Program-made: the position numbers and the translations under genes
Assembly (NCBI RefSeq): GCF_026745355.1
Contig: NC_079204.1
Coordinates: 1,619,501 to 1,683,500 of the forward strand
DNA: 64,000 nt
Direction of reading: 5' to 3'
Source: Beta vulgaris subsp. vulgaris
Lineage: Eukaryota; Streptophyta; Magnoliopsida; Caryophyllales; Amaranthaceae
Shown here: positions 34,040 to 45,106 of the stretch, piece by piece
How positions within the stretch are numbered: the stretch's first letter is position 1
Layout of the letters: each line of letters opens with the position of its first letter
Notes under the pieces: model-generated
Database searches by the model: none
Seen by the model: only the letters and a program-made list of their open reading frames with translations
What the model was told of the DNA's origin: nothing

Positions 34040-36961
34040 CTAATTTTTCTTGAGCAACTCCATGATCTTAACATTATAGGTAGAGCAAACAACTTGGAAG
34101 CCTTGAAACCCAGCTGCAAATGCTAACGCCTTGAGCTCCTTCTCAGTCCTTTCTTTACCGCCCGAAACCATCATAATCACATCGAACTGAACGACTGATT
34201 TAGCCGCCATGTTATTGGAGGTTTCATGTAAATGAGGAAGAAGATATTCACAAACTATAACTTTTCCATGGTCCTCTGTTAGGGCAGCATAGCAGTTCTT
34301 TAGGATCTTTATGCATGCCTCATCACTAAAACAATGTAGTATCCACTGAAAATTTGAAGAAAGGCACAATCCAAATTGTTAATTTTAAGTCCAATGTTAG
34401 CATTTGTTTATTGACAATTTTTCTTTTTCAAAGTTTGTAACATTGTTGGCTTAATTATTATCTTTCTTACGTACCTTGAGGAATATAGCATCGCCTTTGG
34501 GAATATTGACAAACATATCTCCTCCAACATGCTCCACACCTGTATGTAAGCATAAATAATCAATTGTAATTTAAGAGTTCGAAAGCCTATTGAAATGAAA
34601 ATTATATTGTGCTTCCAGAAGTACGGTGCACACCATGCACTCAGTAAATTTGTTCCATTTTCGATGAGTAAATGTTTTATTTCAACAAATGTTTCAGTTT
34701 AAGCATATTTTTCAGCAAAAAAGTACTATCTGTTTTTTTGTAAAAATTGTGCTATTTTAGTAAGTGTTCTATTTCAACAAATGTTCGTTTTAAACTTATT
34801 TTTTAGTAGAAAATTATGTTCTATTTTTCGTGAAAATTGTACTATTTTCGATAAGTAAATGTTCTGTTTTAAAAAATATTCTTTGAATATTTATTTTCCA
34901 CCAAAAATATATTCTATTTTTCCTGAAAATATGTTCTATATTTGATAAGCACATGTTCTATTTAAGTAATTGAATTCTAGTATTGTTCTGCTTCAACAGT
35001 AAAATATTCATTTTTGTAATTGGATTCCGGTAATGTTCTACTTCAACAGTAAAATGTTCTTTTTCGTAAATGAATTATTGTAATGTTCCGTTTCAATAGT
35101 AAAATGTTCGTATTCGTAAGTGAATTTTTGTAATGTTCCACTTCAACAGTAAAATATTCGTTTTCGTATTCCTAAATATTCTATTTTGTTTTGTGAGAGC
35201 ATAGTTCTCATTGTGCTCTTGGGAGCACAATACATGCATTACTATTGAAAGGAAGGTCACATAACTTGTCAATATTGAACTGTCTAAGACCCAAGCAAAG
35301 CCCGAATACAAAGTTAGAAAATCCAACCAAATGTAACGTAACTTAAGAAAATGCATTTATTTCCAACCTACAAGTTGACCTAGCAGACCCAACTCGCTAA
35401 AAAAACAACATACATACATGTGCTTTGAATTTGAACATGTGAAATTTTATATCACTTATTAGTAAAGATACTTAATAGTATATATTCATTTTTATCTTTA
35501 ATTAACTACGTCATATTTATCAGTTTTTTTAATAAAGCTAAAACAAATAGCTAAACGTATAGACTTGGTGCATAAGTTAGAAAAACTCGAATAAATTTAT
35601 CATTGCATATAGTAAGAGAGATTCAAAATCAAATAAAACTTGGAATCCGAAAACAAAGAGAACAATATATACCAGTGTAAGAGGGAGCATCTGCAATGAC
35701 ATGAGGCTGATCAAAATTAATTCCCTTGATAGTAGGGTATTGTGTAAGGATCGTGTTCAGGCTAGCTCCGTTACCACCACCAACATCAATCAACGAGGAG
35801 AGACCCTTAAATCCATTATATGTCCTCAATAATTTGCTCATAACGAGCGTAGAATGATCAGACATTGCCTTATGAAAACTATTGCAGCACTCGGCATTTT
35901 TTCCCATATACTCATACATACTCATCCCGTACGCCTCTGTGAATGGCTGCTTACCATAAAGAACTGCATCTTTTAGACATAGACTGCACATAATACAAAA
36001 AAAAGTGATGTTTCAGCTAAAGTTTTTCGAAATGATTATTTCAAATCAAATGTAGACGTTTGTTATCGTTATTTGTTTTCAGTTTTCAGTTTTTTTTTTT
36101 AAAACTAAAAATCAAAAACTGGAAATCAGAAAAAGCGATTTTTACTTTTCAGTTGTCAGTTTTCAAAAATTATCATGTTTCCAATAAATTTGACTAATTT
36201 TTTTATTCATTATATATATCATATGACTTTTAAATCAAAAAACCAAGAACAGAATACCACAATAATATCGAACGAGTCCTTAGCAATAAGTTTTAAGAAC
36301 TTTTTTTGTAAAAATAAATAAATCAAATAACATGAAATAAATGACAACATGACGTGAGATTTATGTCATGATTTAATTTGTGTAGTCCATGTTATTTTTG
36401 TTAAAATACATGTCATTACACATGTTACACAATAAGTTATGGTGTAACATGTTACACCCAAGACACACTCAAATTGATATCAGAGAGGGAGTAGAAAAAG
36501 ATTATTGGATTAACAACTTACCCGGTCTCCTTTATAACGTTATACATAAATGTATTTGAGAAAGAAGCAAAAGAAGCACCATCGATATTTGACGTGTAGA
36601 ATTTACAAACTGGAGCAAGGCCATACCGTCTCTCTACCCTCTCCTCGGAGAGGGTGGTCGAAGAGACGGTAAGGATAGAGTAGCTCACTAAATAGTCGAG
36701 CAAGCGGCCAAGAGTGGCCGCTGCAGTGTCCGGGTTGTCCGTAGGCAACTCGGCGGCAATCTCAGCCGCCGAGAGCTTAGCACCAGGCCCAACCTTCTTG
36801 ATTATCTCAAGAACGTTGAGTTCTGTCACTACTTTGATTACGCCAAACTTGATCCCATCAGTCATTAAGGACAAAGCAAAACAAGATGCTTCCTCCTCTT
36901 CTTGTTCACTTAGGTCCCAGTAAGGGCTGATTTCTTCTACATTATCTGCGACTGAGCCCAT
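34040..36961 (-). CDS. Caffeate/COMT-like S-adenosylmethionine O-methyltransferase
   Basis: Four exons, 36522-36961, 35673-35983, 34475-34539 and 34040-34345 (440+311+65+306 bp), all GT-AG, give 373 aa, about normal for COMT. The N-terminal dimerisation/winged-helix half has [19 protein letters not shown]. The SAM site is LIDVGGGNG (211-219), then INFDQPHVI and VEHVGGDMF. The catalytic base is His276 (WILHCFSDE), with Glu305 (CEYLLP) and Glu337 (GGKERT) supporting it. Oddities: the residue after the catalytic His is Cys instead of Asp; the substrate loop [10 protein letters not shown] is two residues shorter than COMT's and lacks its Asn; and LMNQDK of COMT is replaced by FSNTFM. The fold and chemistry are secure, but the acceptor is probably not caffeate. 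Cytosolic. Flanked by the copia element and 2OGD genes. Confidence 0.93.
34606..35232. repeat. TIR element in OMT intron 2
   Basis: Ends ATTGTGCTTCCAGAAGTAC and (reverse complement of the right end) ATTGTGCTCCCAAGAGCAC agree over about 20 bp. The interior is ATGTTCTRTTT-rich and includes a 50-bp tandem repeat. Non-autonomous; superfamily unassigned. Confidence 0.55.
34981..35170. repeat. 50-bp tandem repeat
   Basis: Units start at 34991, 35041, 35091 and 35141 with core TTCAACAGTAAAATGTTC and TAATGTTC, 80-90% alike by eye. About 3.6 copies. Confidence 0.75.
36050..36285. repeat. MITE in OMT intron 1
   Basis: Opposed motifs TTTCAGTTTTCAGTTTTT and AAAACTGGAAATCAGAAA lie inside; the right end, as its reverse complement, reads AAGGACTCGTTCGATATTAT. 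A related end lies at 50382 (AAGGGCTTGTTCGATATATA) in the opposite orientation, so at least two copies exist here. Confidence 0.5.
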
Positions 36962-37074
36962 TCCTTAGTTTTTTTTCTTGTTGAATTTGAGTTTTACTAG
37001 CTCACTATTAGATAGTATGAGTAGTAAAGAGCATAAAATGATTAAGGATATGAATGTATGATTATTTGAGAATA

Positions 37075-37081
37075 CTATATA
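37075..37081 (-). promoter_or_regulatory. TATA-like box of the OMT gene
   Basis: TATATAG on the minus strand, 114-120 bp above the ATG at 36961. Positional inference only. Confidence 0.4.
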
Positions 37082-37328
37082 GCTAAATAATTTGGAGAAT
37101 CCCAATTTTTTAATTAATTTGACTAGTATTATACTTCACGGCAGAATTTTCCAATGGAGAGTTGGAGACTATGGAGATTGGACATTTGAATGCTGTCACC
37201 ATTCTATGACAGAGATACCACAAATCAAAAATTTAATTTTTGTCATAAGAGGGGAAATAGAGGATTTTTTTGGTACTTTTTGTTAGTTCATCTGTCAATC
37301 TGTCATCATCTTAATGACATATAAACTA

Positions 37329-37592
37329 CTCCCTCCGTTTCATTTTAATCTACGCACACACACTTTTTACGCATGATAATACAAAATTTTGAGAACATAT
37401 ATATATTTTTTAGTTTTGTATTTGTAAAAATTATAAAAAATACATATTAATAAAATACATGTTGTGATGAATCTAACAAGATCCCACATGACTATATTTT
37501 CATCCGCGTATAAATCACAAATGATGGTCAAAGTGAAATTTGTGAATAGTGTAAAATATCAAAGTGTAACAATTAAAATGAAACGGAGAGAG
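37329..37592. repeat. Stowaway MITE
   Basis: 264 bp, CTCCCTCCGTTTCATTTTAA at one end and AAAATGAAACGGAGAGAG at the other, TA TSDs. About 370 bp above the OMT start codon. Confidence 0.88.
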
Positions 37593-39587
37593 TAGATGAA
37601 AAGATGAAATAGAGAACATCATGTTACATGAAAGCTAATTTTGTAATACTTCCTTTTCTTCTAATGGTATAAATTTGACTTTTACACTATTGCTTAGTTT
37701 TTAAGTCTAGGCTATGTCCCGATTAATTATATCTTTCATTTATTAATATACATTTTATTTTACGGTAGTATATAAAATCAAGTATTATTTGGTTTAATTA
37801 GTTGTTAAGACTTTAGTATATATATGCTTGTGATAAAGGGATCAAGTCTTATATAATGCATTTTCTATTTTTTTTATTGTATGTGGATTACATGAACTAA
37901 TACACGAAAAAGCGCCATATGACATCATTCCTTGTTTAGGAACGCCTTTTAATATTTTGCTAGTATTTGGACCCGGACGTTGTTGTGGATGGCATTTTTT
38001 TCGAACTTGATATACATTTTTTCCCATCCACATTAAAATATAATAAAAAAAACCTCAATATTTAAAAGGTGTAAATATAATAATGTGGACATTAAAGTAT
38101 CATTAAAAGTTAGTTAAAATAGTAATTGTGCTATATATAATAGCAAGATGTCACTGGTTCAAAAATCTTGTTGCAAGCCAAATTACTTTACTTTTGTTAA
38201 TTGACATGACATATATATACATTGAACAATTCTAGTTTAGTAAGAGCAATCAATTAGTAAGAGAGGTGCTGCATAGTATAAATATACTAGTTTGAACTTG
38301 AATTTTTTGACTAAATATACAAAATTATGTTGAAATATCTTAATGTCTATCTTCAAAATATAATTTTTGCTACTAGTTAATTAAAAGATGTTCATTAGTA
38401 CATGTGATTATGTGAATTCTAATATGATGCGATAGGAAGTATAAATTATTTGTAAAGTCAATTATCCCATCGAGGAAGCTAAGCCAACATTTTTGACTTT
38501 GAGTTGCTTATCATTATTAGCTAGCTTAAGAATGGAGAATTTATTTCTTGTATCTGCTCATTGGATAATGAAATCACCCGATACGATTAGACAACAAGAA
38601 ATTAGTTATTTTGTTGAACAAAATTTCACAGCCTAATTACATTATTCATCATTATATATCTAGTATGTATTTTAACATTGGCATGACCGTCTCATAAAAG
38701 TAGAAGCCTGTGTTAATATAAAAATTTTATGGTGAATAGCAGAGATGGAAGAGTTATAAATGAAGCTTTTTAAAGAATATAAGAATAAAAACACCAAATA
38801 GAAATTAATCTCTTTATATTTGTAAGATTTGGGTTTTCTTTTCTTTTTTTTACTTTGTGCGGACAACTAATAGAATTGGACCCTTATATTTCGGGGGCGC
38901 TATGCAGTTGTTCACCCTGCACATGACCTTAACCAACACTGGATAGACTAAAGTTTTCACTTAGTAATCGTAAGTACTGGGTAGGTCAGGTGTACTTAAT
39001 TGGTCTGAATTTTAGACTGAAGACACCAAAAGGATTTTTATTCAGGTCGTATCACGTGTGCGAGTTGAATGACCTGCAAATGAATTAGGAATGTCACGTA
39101 ATAATATTATTCCAATCCTTGTTCAAAATCTTGCATGCGTAGTACTTAGACTTTTGATGCATGAATTAGGAATATCACGGAATAATATTGTTTGAATGTT
39201 TCGTTAGGGAAAATATTGAGTAATCGCCATTAATGGAAACTAAGAAAATCAAGAGACAAACCAAATAAATCAGGCTGGCAATTTTAACCTTGATTTATCA
39301 TCTTCACCAACTACAAGCTTTCAATTGTCTCAATGTGACGCATAAAATTTATTATCTTTTCATTCATTCCAATTCCAAGCTTTTAATTGTATCAATGTGA
39401 CGCACAAATAAAATCTTGAAAGTCAAGCTTTTCTGTCCTACTCTCTAAAGTCGCTATACATAGATTTTTCAAGTCTATCGGAATAACTATTAACAAAGAA
39501 CAATACAACTTCCCCAAGATTATAGTAAGGTGCATTGAGATGATAGTGGAGATGTCATGGTGGCGGATGAGGTTCAAGGTAAGGATT
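37593..39587. other. Gene-free upstream region of the OMT gene
   Basis: AT-rich, no credible ORF. 37857-37975 is a repeat whose inverted counterpart lies at 43933-44040 (GTATGTGGATTACATG, CTTGTTTAGGAACGCCTTTT). On the minus strand it reads TATTAAAAGGCGTTCCTAAA, resembling a Helitron 5' end, but no matching 3' end was found. Confidence 0.4.
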
Positions 39588-39827
39588 GTTGGACATAAGC
39601 ATTACTCTTAGACTAATGTTATCTTATCCTTGTATATTATCTGTCTTACCTAGTTGTTTGACTAAGATATATTATAGTTTAATTTGTTAGCCTATGTCAT
39701 CTTTGCAACTAATGTATTTATCCTCTCTTGTATTATGTAATCTACTTATCTTTGTTATGTAGTTTAGTCTTAGTGTTGTATAAACTCATTGAGTTTAATG
39801 ATTAATATAAGCCTTCTTAATCATTCA
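39588..39827 (+). repeat. 5' LTR of a degraded copia element
   Basis: 240 bp, TGTTGGACATAAGC ... AATCATTCA, followed immediately by TGGTATCAGAGC (39828-39839), a perfect initiator-Met-tRNA primer-binding site. No matching 3' LTR is in the window. Confidence 0.82.
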
Positions 39828-39897
39828 TGGTATCAGAGCAGGATACCTTCCAACCCACAACAAAAATTTTCGGCCTTCCCTCCCCTATATTAATTCC

Positions 39898-40870
39898 ATG
39901 GCCTCACCGCCTATGATTCCCGGCCCAATGACAATTTTCCCAAGACACCACTCATTATCGTTACTCTCACCAATATCATTATGCTTAACAACACCAACTA
40001 CTTATCCTGGAATACCCAACTTGCCGCCACTCTTGTCAACTATTACTTATCTAAATTTCTAGATGGCACTCATGATCCTCACCCTCCACCGTCACCACCA
40101 CCACGTCATATGCTGCCTCCACTCCCAACTCAACGTACACCACTTGGTTATGCCAAGACAAGCCGCTTTTCCGGGGCCATGATTGGCACTCTCACCCCAC
40201 TATTGTACCACTTGTCTCTCGTGCTTCCATCGCTAAGGAAGCATGGGAAATCCTTGCCTATACTTTTGCTTGCGATTCCGTAGCCATTCCAAACTTCTCA
40301 AAGCTCAATTCCGCAATATTACAAAGGGCACTCGCGCTATATCCGGATACATGAATGCAATTCTTCTCTATATGACAAAGTCTGTGACCAACCGTTTACT
40401 ACTTAAATCTAGACTTCATGATCTCGGTCTAGAAGAAGGTAAATCGCTTAAGTCTCATTTAAATGAATTCTTCTCTATAATTATGGATTTGCAAAACATC
40501 GATGTTGAGATCGATGATGAAGATATGATTATTAGGTTGTTGTGTTCTTTACCCCCTTCATATAAGCACTTTCGAGATACCCTATTATATGGCAAAGATG
40601 ATTTGATTTTGCAAGATGTTAAGGAGGCATTAAATCAGAGAGATTTTAATTGACAATAAATTGGTTAATAAATCTAATAATTCTGCTCACACAAATGCTT
40701 TGGTTGCTCATGGTGGAAAGAATTCTGGAAAAATCTGTAACTATTGTCACGTGAAGGGTCATATTAAATATGAGTGTTGGAAATTAAAGAAGAAAAATGG
40801 AGAAATGTCTAATGAAGATCGATCTCCAAATATTGCCGACGCTGTTTCTGATGATGATCTTGCACTTTAG
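39898..40870 (+). pseudogene. Chimeric, frameshifted copia gag
   Basis: The N-terminal part (MLNNTNYLSWNTQLAATLV, FLDG) carries several frameshifts. FRNITKGTRAISGYMNAI then runs directly into YMTKSVTNRLLLKSRL, LLCSLPPSYKHFRDTLLYG and the zinc knuckle CNYCHVKGHIKYEC (CX2CX4HX4C, intact). The two halves resemble different copia gag subfamilies with a join near 40360. No protease, integrase or RT follows. Confidence 0.75.
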
Positions 40871-41441
40871 GGTTACAAGATTTGGGGCTGCGATTTCTAC
40901 GATCTCTTTATGTTTTGTGTCCCCTTGAGATCTCTTGGTAAAACGAGAAACTGTGTGGATTTTGCTATGAAGTCTATGATAGATTGTTTGAGTTTATAAT
41001 AAATTAGCAATCTTAGTTATGCATTAGATTTTGTTCTAGTTATGCTATTTTCTTATCTCAAATTTGGTACTTTTGTGTTTATTAAGTACAATTGCAATTT
41101 AGAAATTATTGTTGTCATTCAGTTTCTAGAATTGCCTTTGATTTTGTTGTTGAGATGAAGAAGTGTTTGAAGAGAGTTTGGTCAATTTGAGAAAGCATGC
41201 TTGGGGTTGGTGACTTTATACTCTCGATCTAGGCCATGTGATGGTTTTGTATACGAATTTTGTGTTCGAAGACGCATTGGTACACAAGGTATAGAAGATG
41301 TCCGTTTTTGATTGCCTAAAGTGAGTAGGCTCATGGAATTTTGTTTGAGGTGGAGGTTCTATGGTGTTTTTGGTTGAGCATCATTTCTTGGTTTAAGGTG
41401 GATTTACCTTGGTTGATCAATTTCAAGTCAAGGTGGAGATT

Positions 41442-42031
41442 TGTTATTTATGACTTGAAATCTTGTGAATGGCATAACGCTAACTTTGAATGTACATATC
41501 TCTTAATCTATAAATGGTTTTGATGTGACTCAAATTGTAGGTGATAGCTTGTTCAAAGAGCTTTGCAACGATAGGTCATATGCCCAATTCCGTTGAGAAA
41601 CGAGAAAGTTATGACTGTTTTACGAAGAACTGACGAAACTGTTTCGTCCCGGGCCCGACCGGGCGGTGCGCCGTTTTGTGCGCCGAACGCGTTTTTTGAG
41701 TTTTTTTTCGTTTCTAAGTTATCGTTTAGGGTTTGTACTGGGTTCCTTATGCTATAAAAGGGCTTCCTAGTGTTCTTTATTATTAACACACAACTTATGA
41801 AACACTTTTAGCCTCTAGAATTTAGGACTCCTTGTATTATTCTCTCTGATTTTCTCCATTATAGTGAAGAAGCTCTAATCTCCCACCTGTGGACGTAGGT
41901 CAAATTTGACTGAACCACGTAAATCCTTGTGTTCTTTGTTTGTTCATTTTTATTATTTTCTCACCTTTATTATTTCATTGATTTTTTGTTCCGCATTAAT
42001 CAAACTACAACATGCACCCTGTTTCCTAACA
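41442..42031 (+). repeat. 3' LTR of a second copia family
   Basis: 590 bp, TGTTATTTATGACTTG ... GTTTCCTAACA, preceded by the polypurine tract AAGGTGGAGATT. It contains TATAAAAGGG (41753) and a GC-rich patch CGGGCCCGACCGGGCGG. It is unlike the 39588 LTR, so the 39588-42031 block is a composite. 40871-41441 looks like non-coding 3' leader. Confidence 0.65.
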
Positions 42032-42839
42032 GTTTAGAAGTCAAAATGTTGCCGTTAAAAAGAAATAGAGAAAGTAATGAAGTATGTGCTTCTTCTTAAC
42101 TAGTAAGCTGCCCAAGAAAATTAGATGAAATTGGGACTTTTTCAAATCCATTCCATCTTCCGCCAAATCTGAACTCATTTTCTTCACCTATACTCCAACT
42201 AGAGTTCACTATATTCATTATTTCGAGTGTGACGCCTCAACAAGACAAAAGCTTGAAAATGAGAATGATGTCTGAATTTTCCCTTCACTAGACAAATCCC
42301 CAAGCAAAGGCCCAATTATATACCAACCTAATACTAATGCACTTAAGCACACAACTAATGGAGAAAATATTTCCTGCATTCCATTATAAGTGAAACACTT
42401 TTCTACAATAAGATAGATGATCGTTATTTAAAAAATATATATGCTCAAACCCAAGCTCGAACTCCTAACCTTAGGTAATAATATCTAAAGACTTACCGTT
42501 TGAGCAAACACCTTTTCATGATTCGTATTTTCAGAAAACATTGAATATGTTTGTAAAAAAAAAATTTAGTAATGTGGCAGTCAACGCCTACTTGCAACCA
42601 AGTTTATTTTTCTTATACGTTTTCATTCCTTGCAGTCATCCCATTGCTTCATCTCTCTTTCGAAATTCACCATTAATGATTTGTAATTAATGACGACGAG
42701 AGATGTGTGAGAAGGACAGAGGGAGAAGGACTAACGTGGCCTGAGAAGGACGGAGGGTGTGACTCACATTTATAACTTCCTTGAGCGGATGCGTCAACCT
42801 TCCGCCACTAAATTTGCCAAAGCCATTAAAAGGTGAATG
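42032..42839. other. Gene-free stretch with a SINE-like head
   Basis: No ORF. On the minus strand 42450-42510 has an A-box-like TTTGCTCAAACGGTAAG and a B-box-like AGGAGTTCGAGCTTGGG about 30 bp on, like a tRNA-derived SINE. Confidence 0.45.
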
Positions 42840-43339
42840 ACGATTTTTTTGGATTTTAGAGGGTGACAGAGTGAGGAGGACGAGTGAGGGAAAAGGTTTG
42901 AGAGGGAGAAGAATGAGAGAGAGGGTAAATCGTGGATGGTTTGAGAGTGAGAAGGGTTTGAGAGTGAGAAGGGTTTGAGATGAGGGATCGGAGAAGAATG
43001 AGAGAGGGGGTTGATGGCACCTTTAAGTTTTCATAGTAAAGTCTATTGTTGCGGTTGTTATGGAACCGCAGCAATAGGTTCATATATATATTATTAATAA
43101 AAATAATTTTTGAATCTAATGCTGCAGTTCCGGGTGGAAACCGCAACAATGAATTTGGTCAAAACAGTCAAACAATTTTGAAAAATTTTCGTTGACATCT
43201 ATTATTCTAGTTTCCATCCAGAACCGCAGCAATATGTTGATTTTCGACAATTCCTTTTCTTTTGACGTGGTTTATTGCAGTGTGTTTGGGTAAAATCGCA
43301 GCAATTCAAGCGCAACAATAAGCAATCGTTTTACTAGTG
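42840..43339 (-). mobile_element. CACTA (En/Spm)-type element end
   Basis: The minus strand starts CACTAGTAAAACG at 43339, followed by subterminal TTGCTGCGATTTTACC / TGCGGTT motifs in both orientations down to about 43040, as CACTA elements show. The other CACTA terminus was not found. 42895-42985 holds a short GTTTGAGAGTGAGAAGG tandem repeat (about 3 copies). No transposase. Confidence 0.55.
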
Positions 43340-43562
43340 GTACATCAACTCATTTTTATGTTTATAATACTGATGTTGGTGTGTGAATAGTTACTTATGG
43401 AACTAACTAGATAGGAAGTGTAATTCAATTTGGTCATGTAGTGTTGGGTTAACATTGGGTAGGCGGGTGGAACAAGTAATGTAATTAAAAAGTTAAACTG
43501 ATTCTGACAAATAAAAAGTTATGAATATGTGTTAATCAATAACAGTTTAGTTGTGAATTTGT

Positions 43563-43780
43563 TAGAGGTGATTATTTTGGCCCGGCCCGCCTGTATTTTT
43601 TTTGGCTTTGGGCAAGCCAAAAAGACTTTTTAGTCTATTTTTTGGTCGGGCCCGTTTTGGCCCGCAAAAGCCCGCTAAATTAGGCCCGAAATAGCGGGCT
43701 TTGGACACAAAAATTCGGCCTGAATTTAGGCCTGGCCCGACCAATGGGCAAAAATTTTTTGGCACCCATGATCACCTCTA
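43563..43780. mobile_element. 218-bp hAT MITE
   Basis: Inverted ends TAGAGGTGATTATTTTGG / CCCATGATCACCTCTA; flanks GAATTTGT (43555-43562) and AAATTTGT (43781-43788) form an 8-bp TSD with one mismatch. The interior is rich in GGCCCG/CGGGCC. Confidence 0.82.
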
Positions 43781-43932
43781 AAATTTGTGTTTAGTTAGCC
43801 AATGTCAAAGTAATGATTATTATTTTGACACACAACAAATGACTGAAAGGAAATCACACGACAAACAATAGTTAAACCATATTAAAAAAATTAGAAAATA
43901 GTCCTTCGAGACAACGCCTGGGCCACACACTA

Positions 43933-44135
43933 TTCTATACTAATATATTAAAAGGTGTTCCTAAACAAGAAAGGGTGTCACGTGGCGCTCTCCCAAAGTG
44001 CATTTTACTCCATGTAATCCACATACAATAAAAACAATTAGAAGTTGCATGCTATAGGATTCGATCTCGTGACTACAAGTTGATTGATATACTAAATTCT
44101 TAACCACTAGACCAAGTAATATTAGTTTTATTACT
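43933..44135. repeat. SINE-like head plus shared repeat
   Basis: On the minus strand TGGTCTAGTGGTTAAG (44100-44114) and CGAGATCGAATCC (44057-44069) are well-formed Pol III A and B boxes. The tail 43933-44040 is shared, inverted, with 37857-37975. The plus-strand left end TATACTAATATATTAAAAGG resembles a Helitron 5' end. Either a SINE or a Helitron that captured one. Confidence 0.5.
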
Positions 44136-44639
44136 ATAAAGTATAATATTAATAAATGGAAATTTTCCTCACATGTGGCATAGCTCTCAAACCTAACAAC
44201 TAGTTTATAATATAATTTGTGCGACTCGATGTAATTGATTGATGTCAAATGATTCTTTACCTTATTTATTTATTTAAAAAAAAAGAAATTTGTCTAAATC
44301 TAGTGAAATAAATTAATAATATTGAGTGACACATATTATAGTAAAAAAAGATTTAACGAATGATTTGGACTCCAATTTAAAATTTACTCCCGCCGTATAA
44401 TCATTCACATCAAGTATAATTTTTATCCTTATCCCCGTCCTAACACCGATCCTCGCCTAACTAGGGCAAATGAGAGGCAGTGGGTCTCTACCAATTCCGT
44501 CTGGTTCACGTAAAAGTTAAAACCAATTATTACCGACCCACGCACTTGAGAATGGTGCTTTTCAAACAATGACGGAACAAGTTGCTTGCAAACTTGCAAT
44601 ATGTTTTGGCTGATAATGTGATGGAATGGCGGGCATAAT

Positions 44640-44706
44640 AAGGATAGAACCCCTGACCTTAGGGGTTAAGGGAGAGCGCTCTATCCAATTGAGCTAGCTC
44701 ATACCC
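44640..44706 (-). other. tRNA-like pseudogene or SINE head
   Basis: The minus strand reads TAGCTCAATTGGATAGAGCG (A box) and GGGGTTCTATCC (B box) at tRNA spacing. The anticodon stem cannot pair and the acceptor stem is ambiguous, so it is not a functional tRNA gene. Confidence 0.5.
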
Positions 44707-44734
44707 ATTCGTGGTTTAATTATTTGTAAACAAA

Positions 44735-44935
44735 CAAAAAAAATTATAGGTAAGGAAAAGACATTCTAATCGAACCGGAACCTTACTTAGGTCAATCCGG
44801 CCCGAGTTTACAGACAAGGCTCCTAGGGAGTATGAGGTAATGGTAAGGGAAAATCCCCACCCCCAAATGCCTCTAGTAGGGTTTGATCTCACAACCTTGA
44901 CTAAACCACTAGACCAAGTACTACTTGGTTGTAAA
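44735..44935 (-). repeat. tRNA-derived SINE
   Basis: A box TGGTCTAGTGGTTTAG (44903-44916), B box GAGATCAAACCC (44879-44890), then a tRNA-unrelated body with GGGTGGGGATTTTCCCTTAC and AAACTCGGGCCGGATTGACC. It shares its head with the element at 44100. Confidence 0.6.
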
Positions 44936-45106
44936 CCAACAAAACTTAGCTTTCTCAAATCTCACATCAACTTGACTAAAATAGTAAAATACATAACTAC
45001 GATTTGCCATCGTTTATTCAACTTTATCATACTGTTATTCATATATAACATAATATATTGAAAGGATTTATCTGCAAATATGCATGATATATGATCTTGA
45101 TCGATC

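Noticed and set aside
34981..35170. Regular repeats resembling a CRISPR array
   Set aside because: The whole 50-bp unit repeats with no unique spacers, in a plant intron.
44640..44706. Functional tRNA gene
   Set aside because: Good A and B boxes but the anticodon stem does not pair and the acceptor stem is inconsistent.
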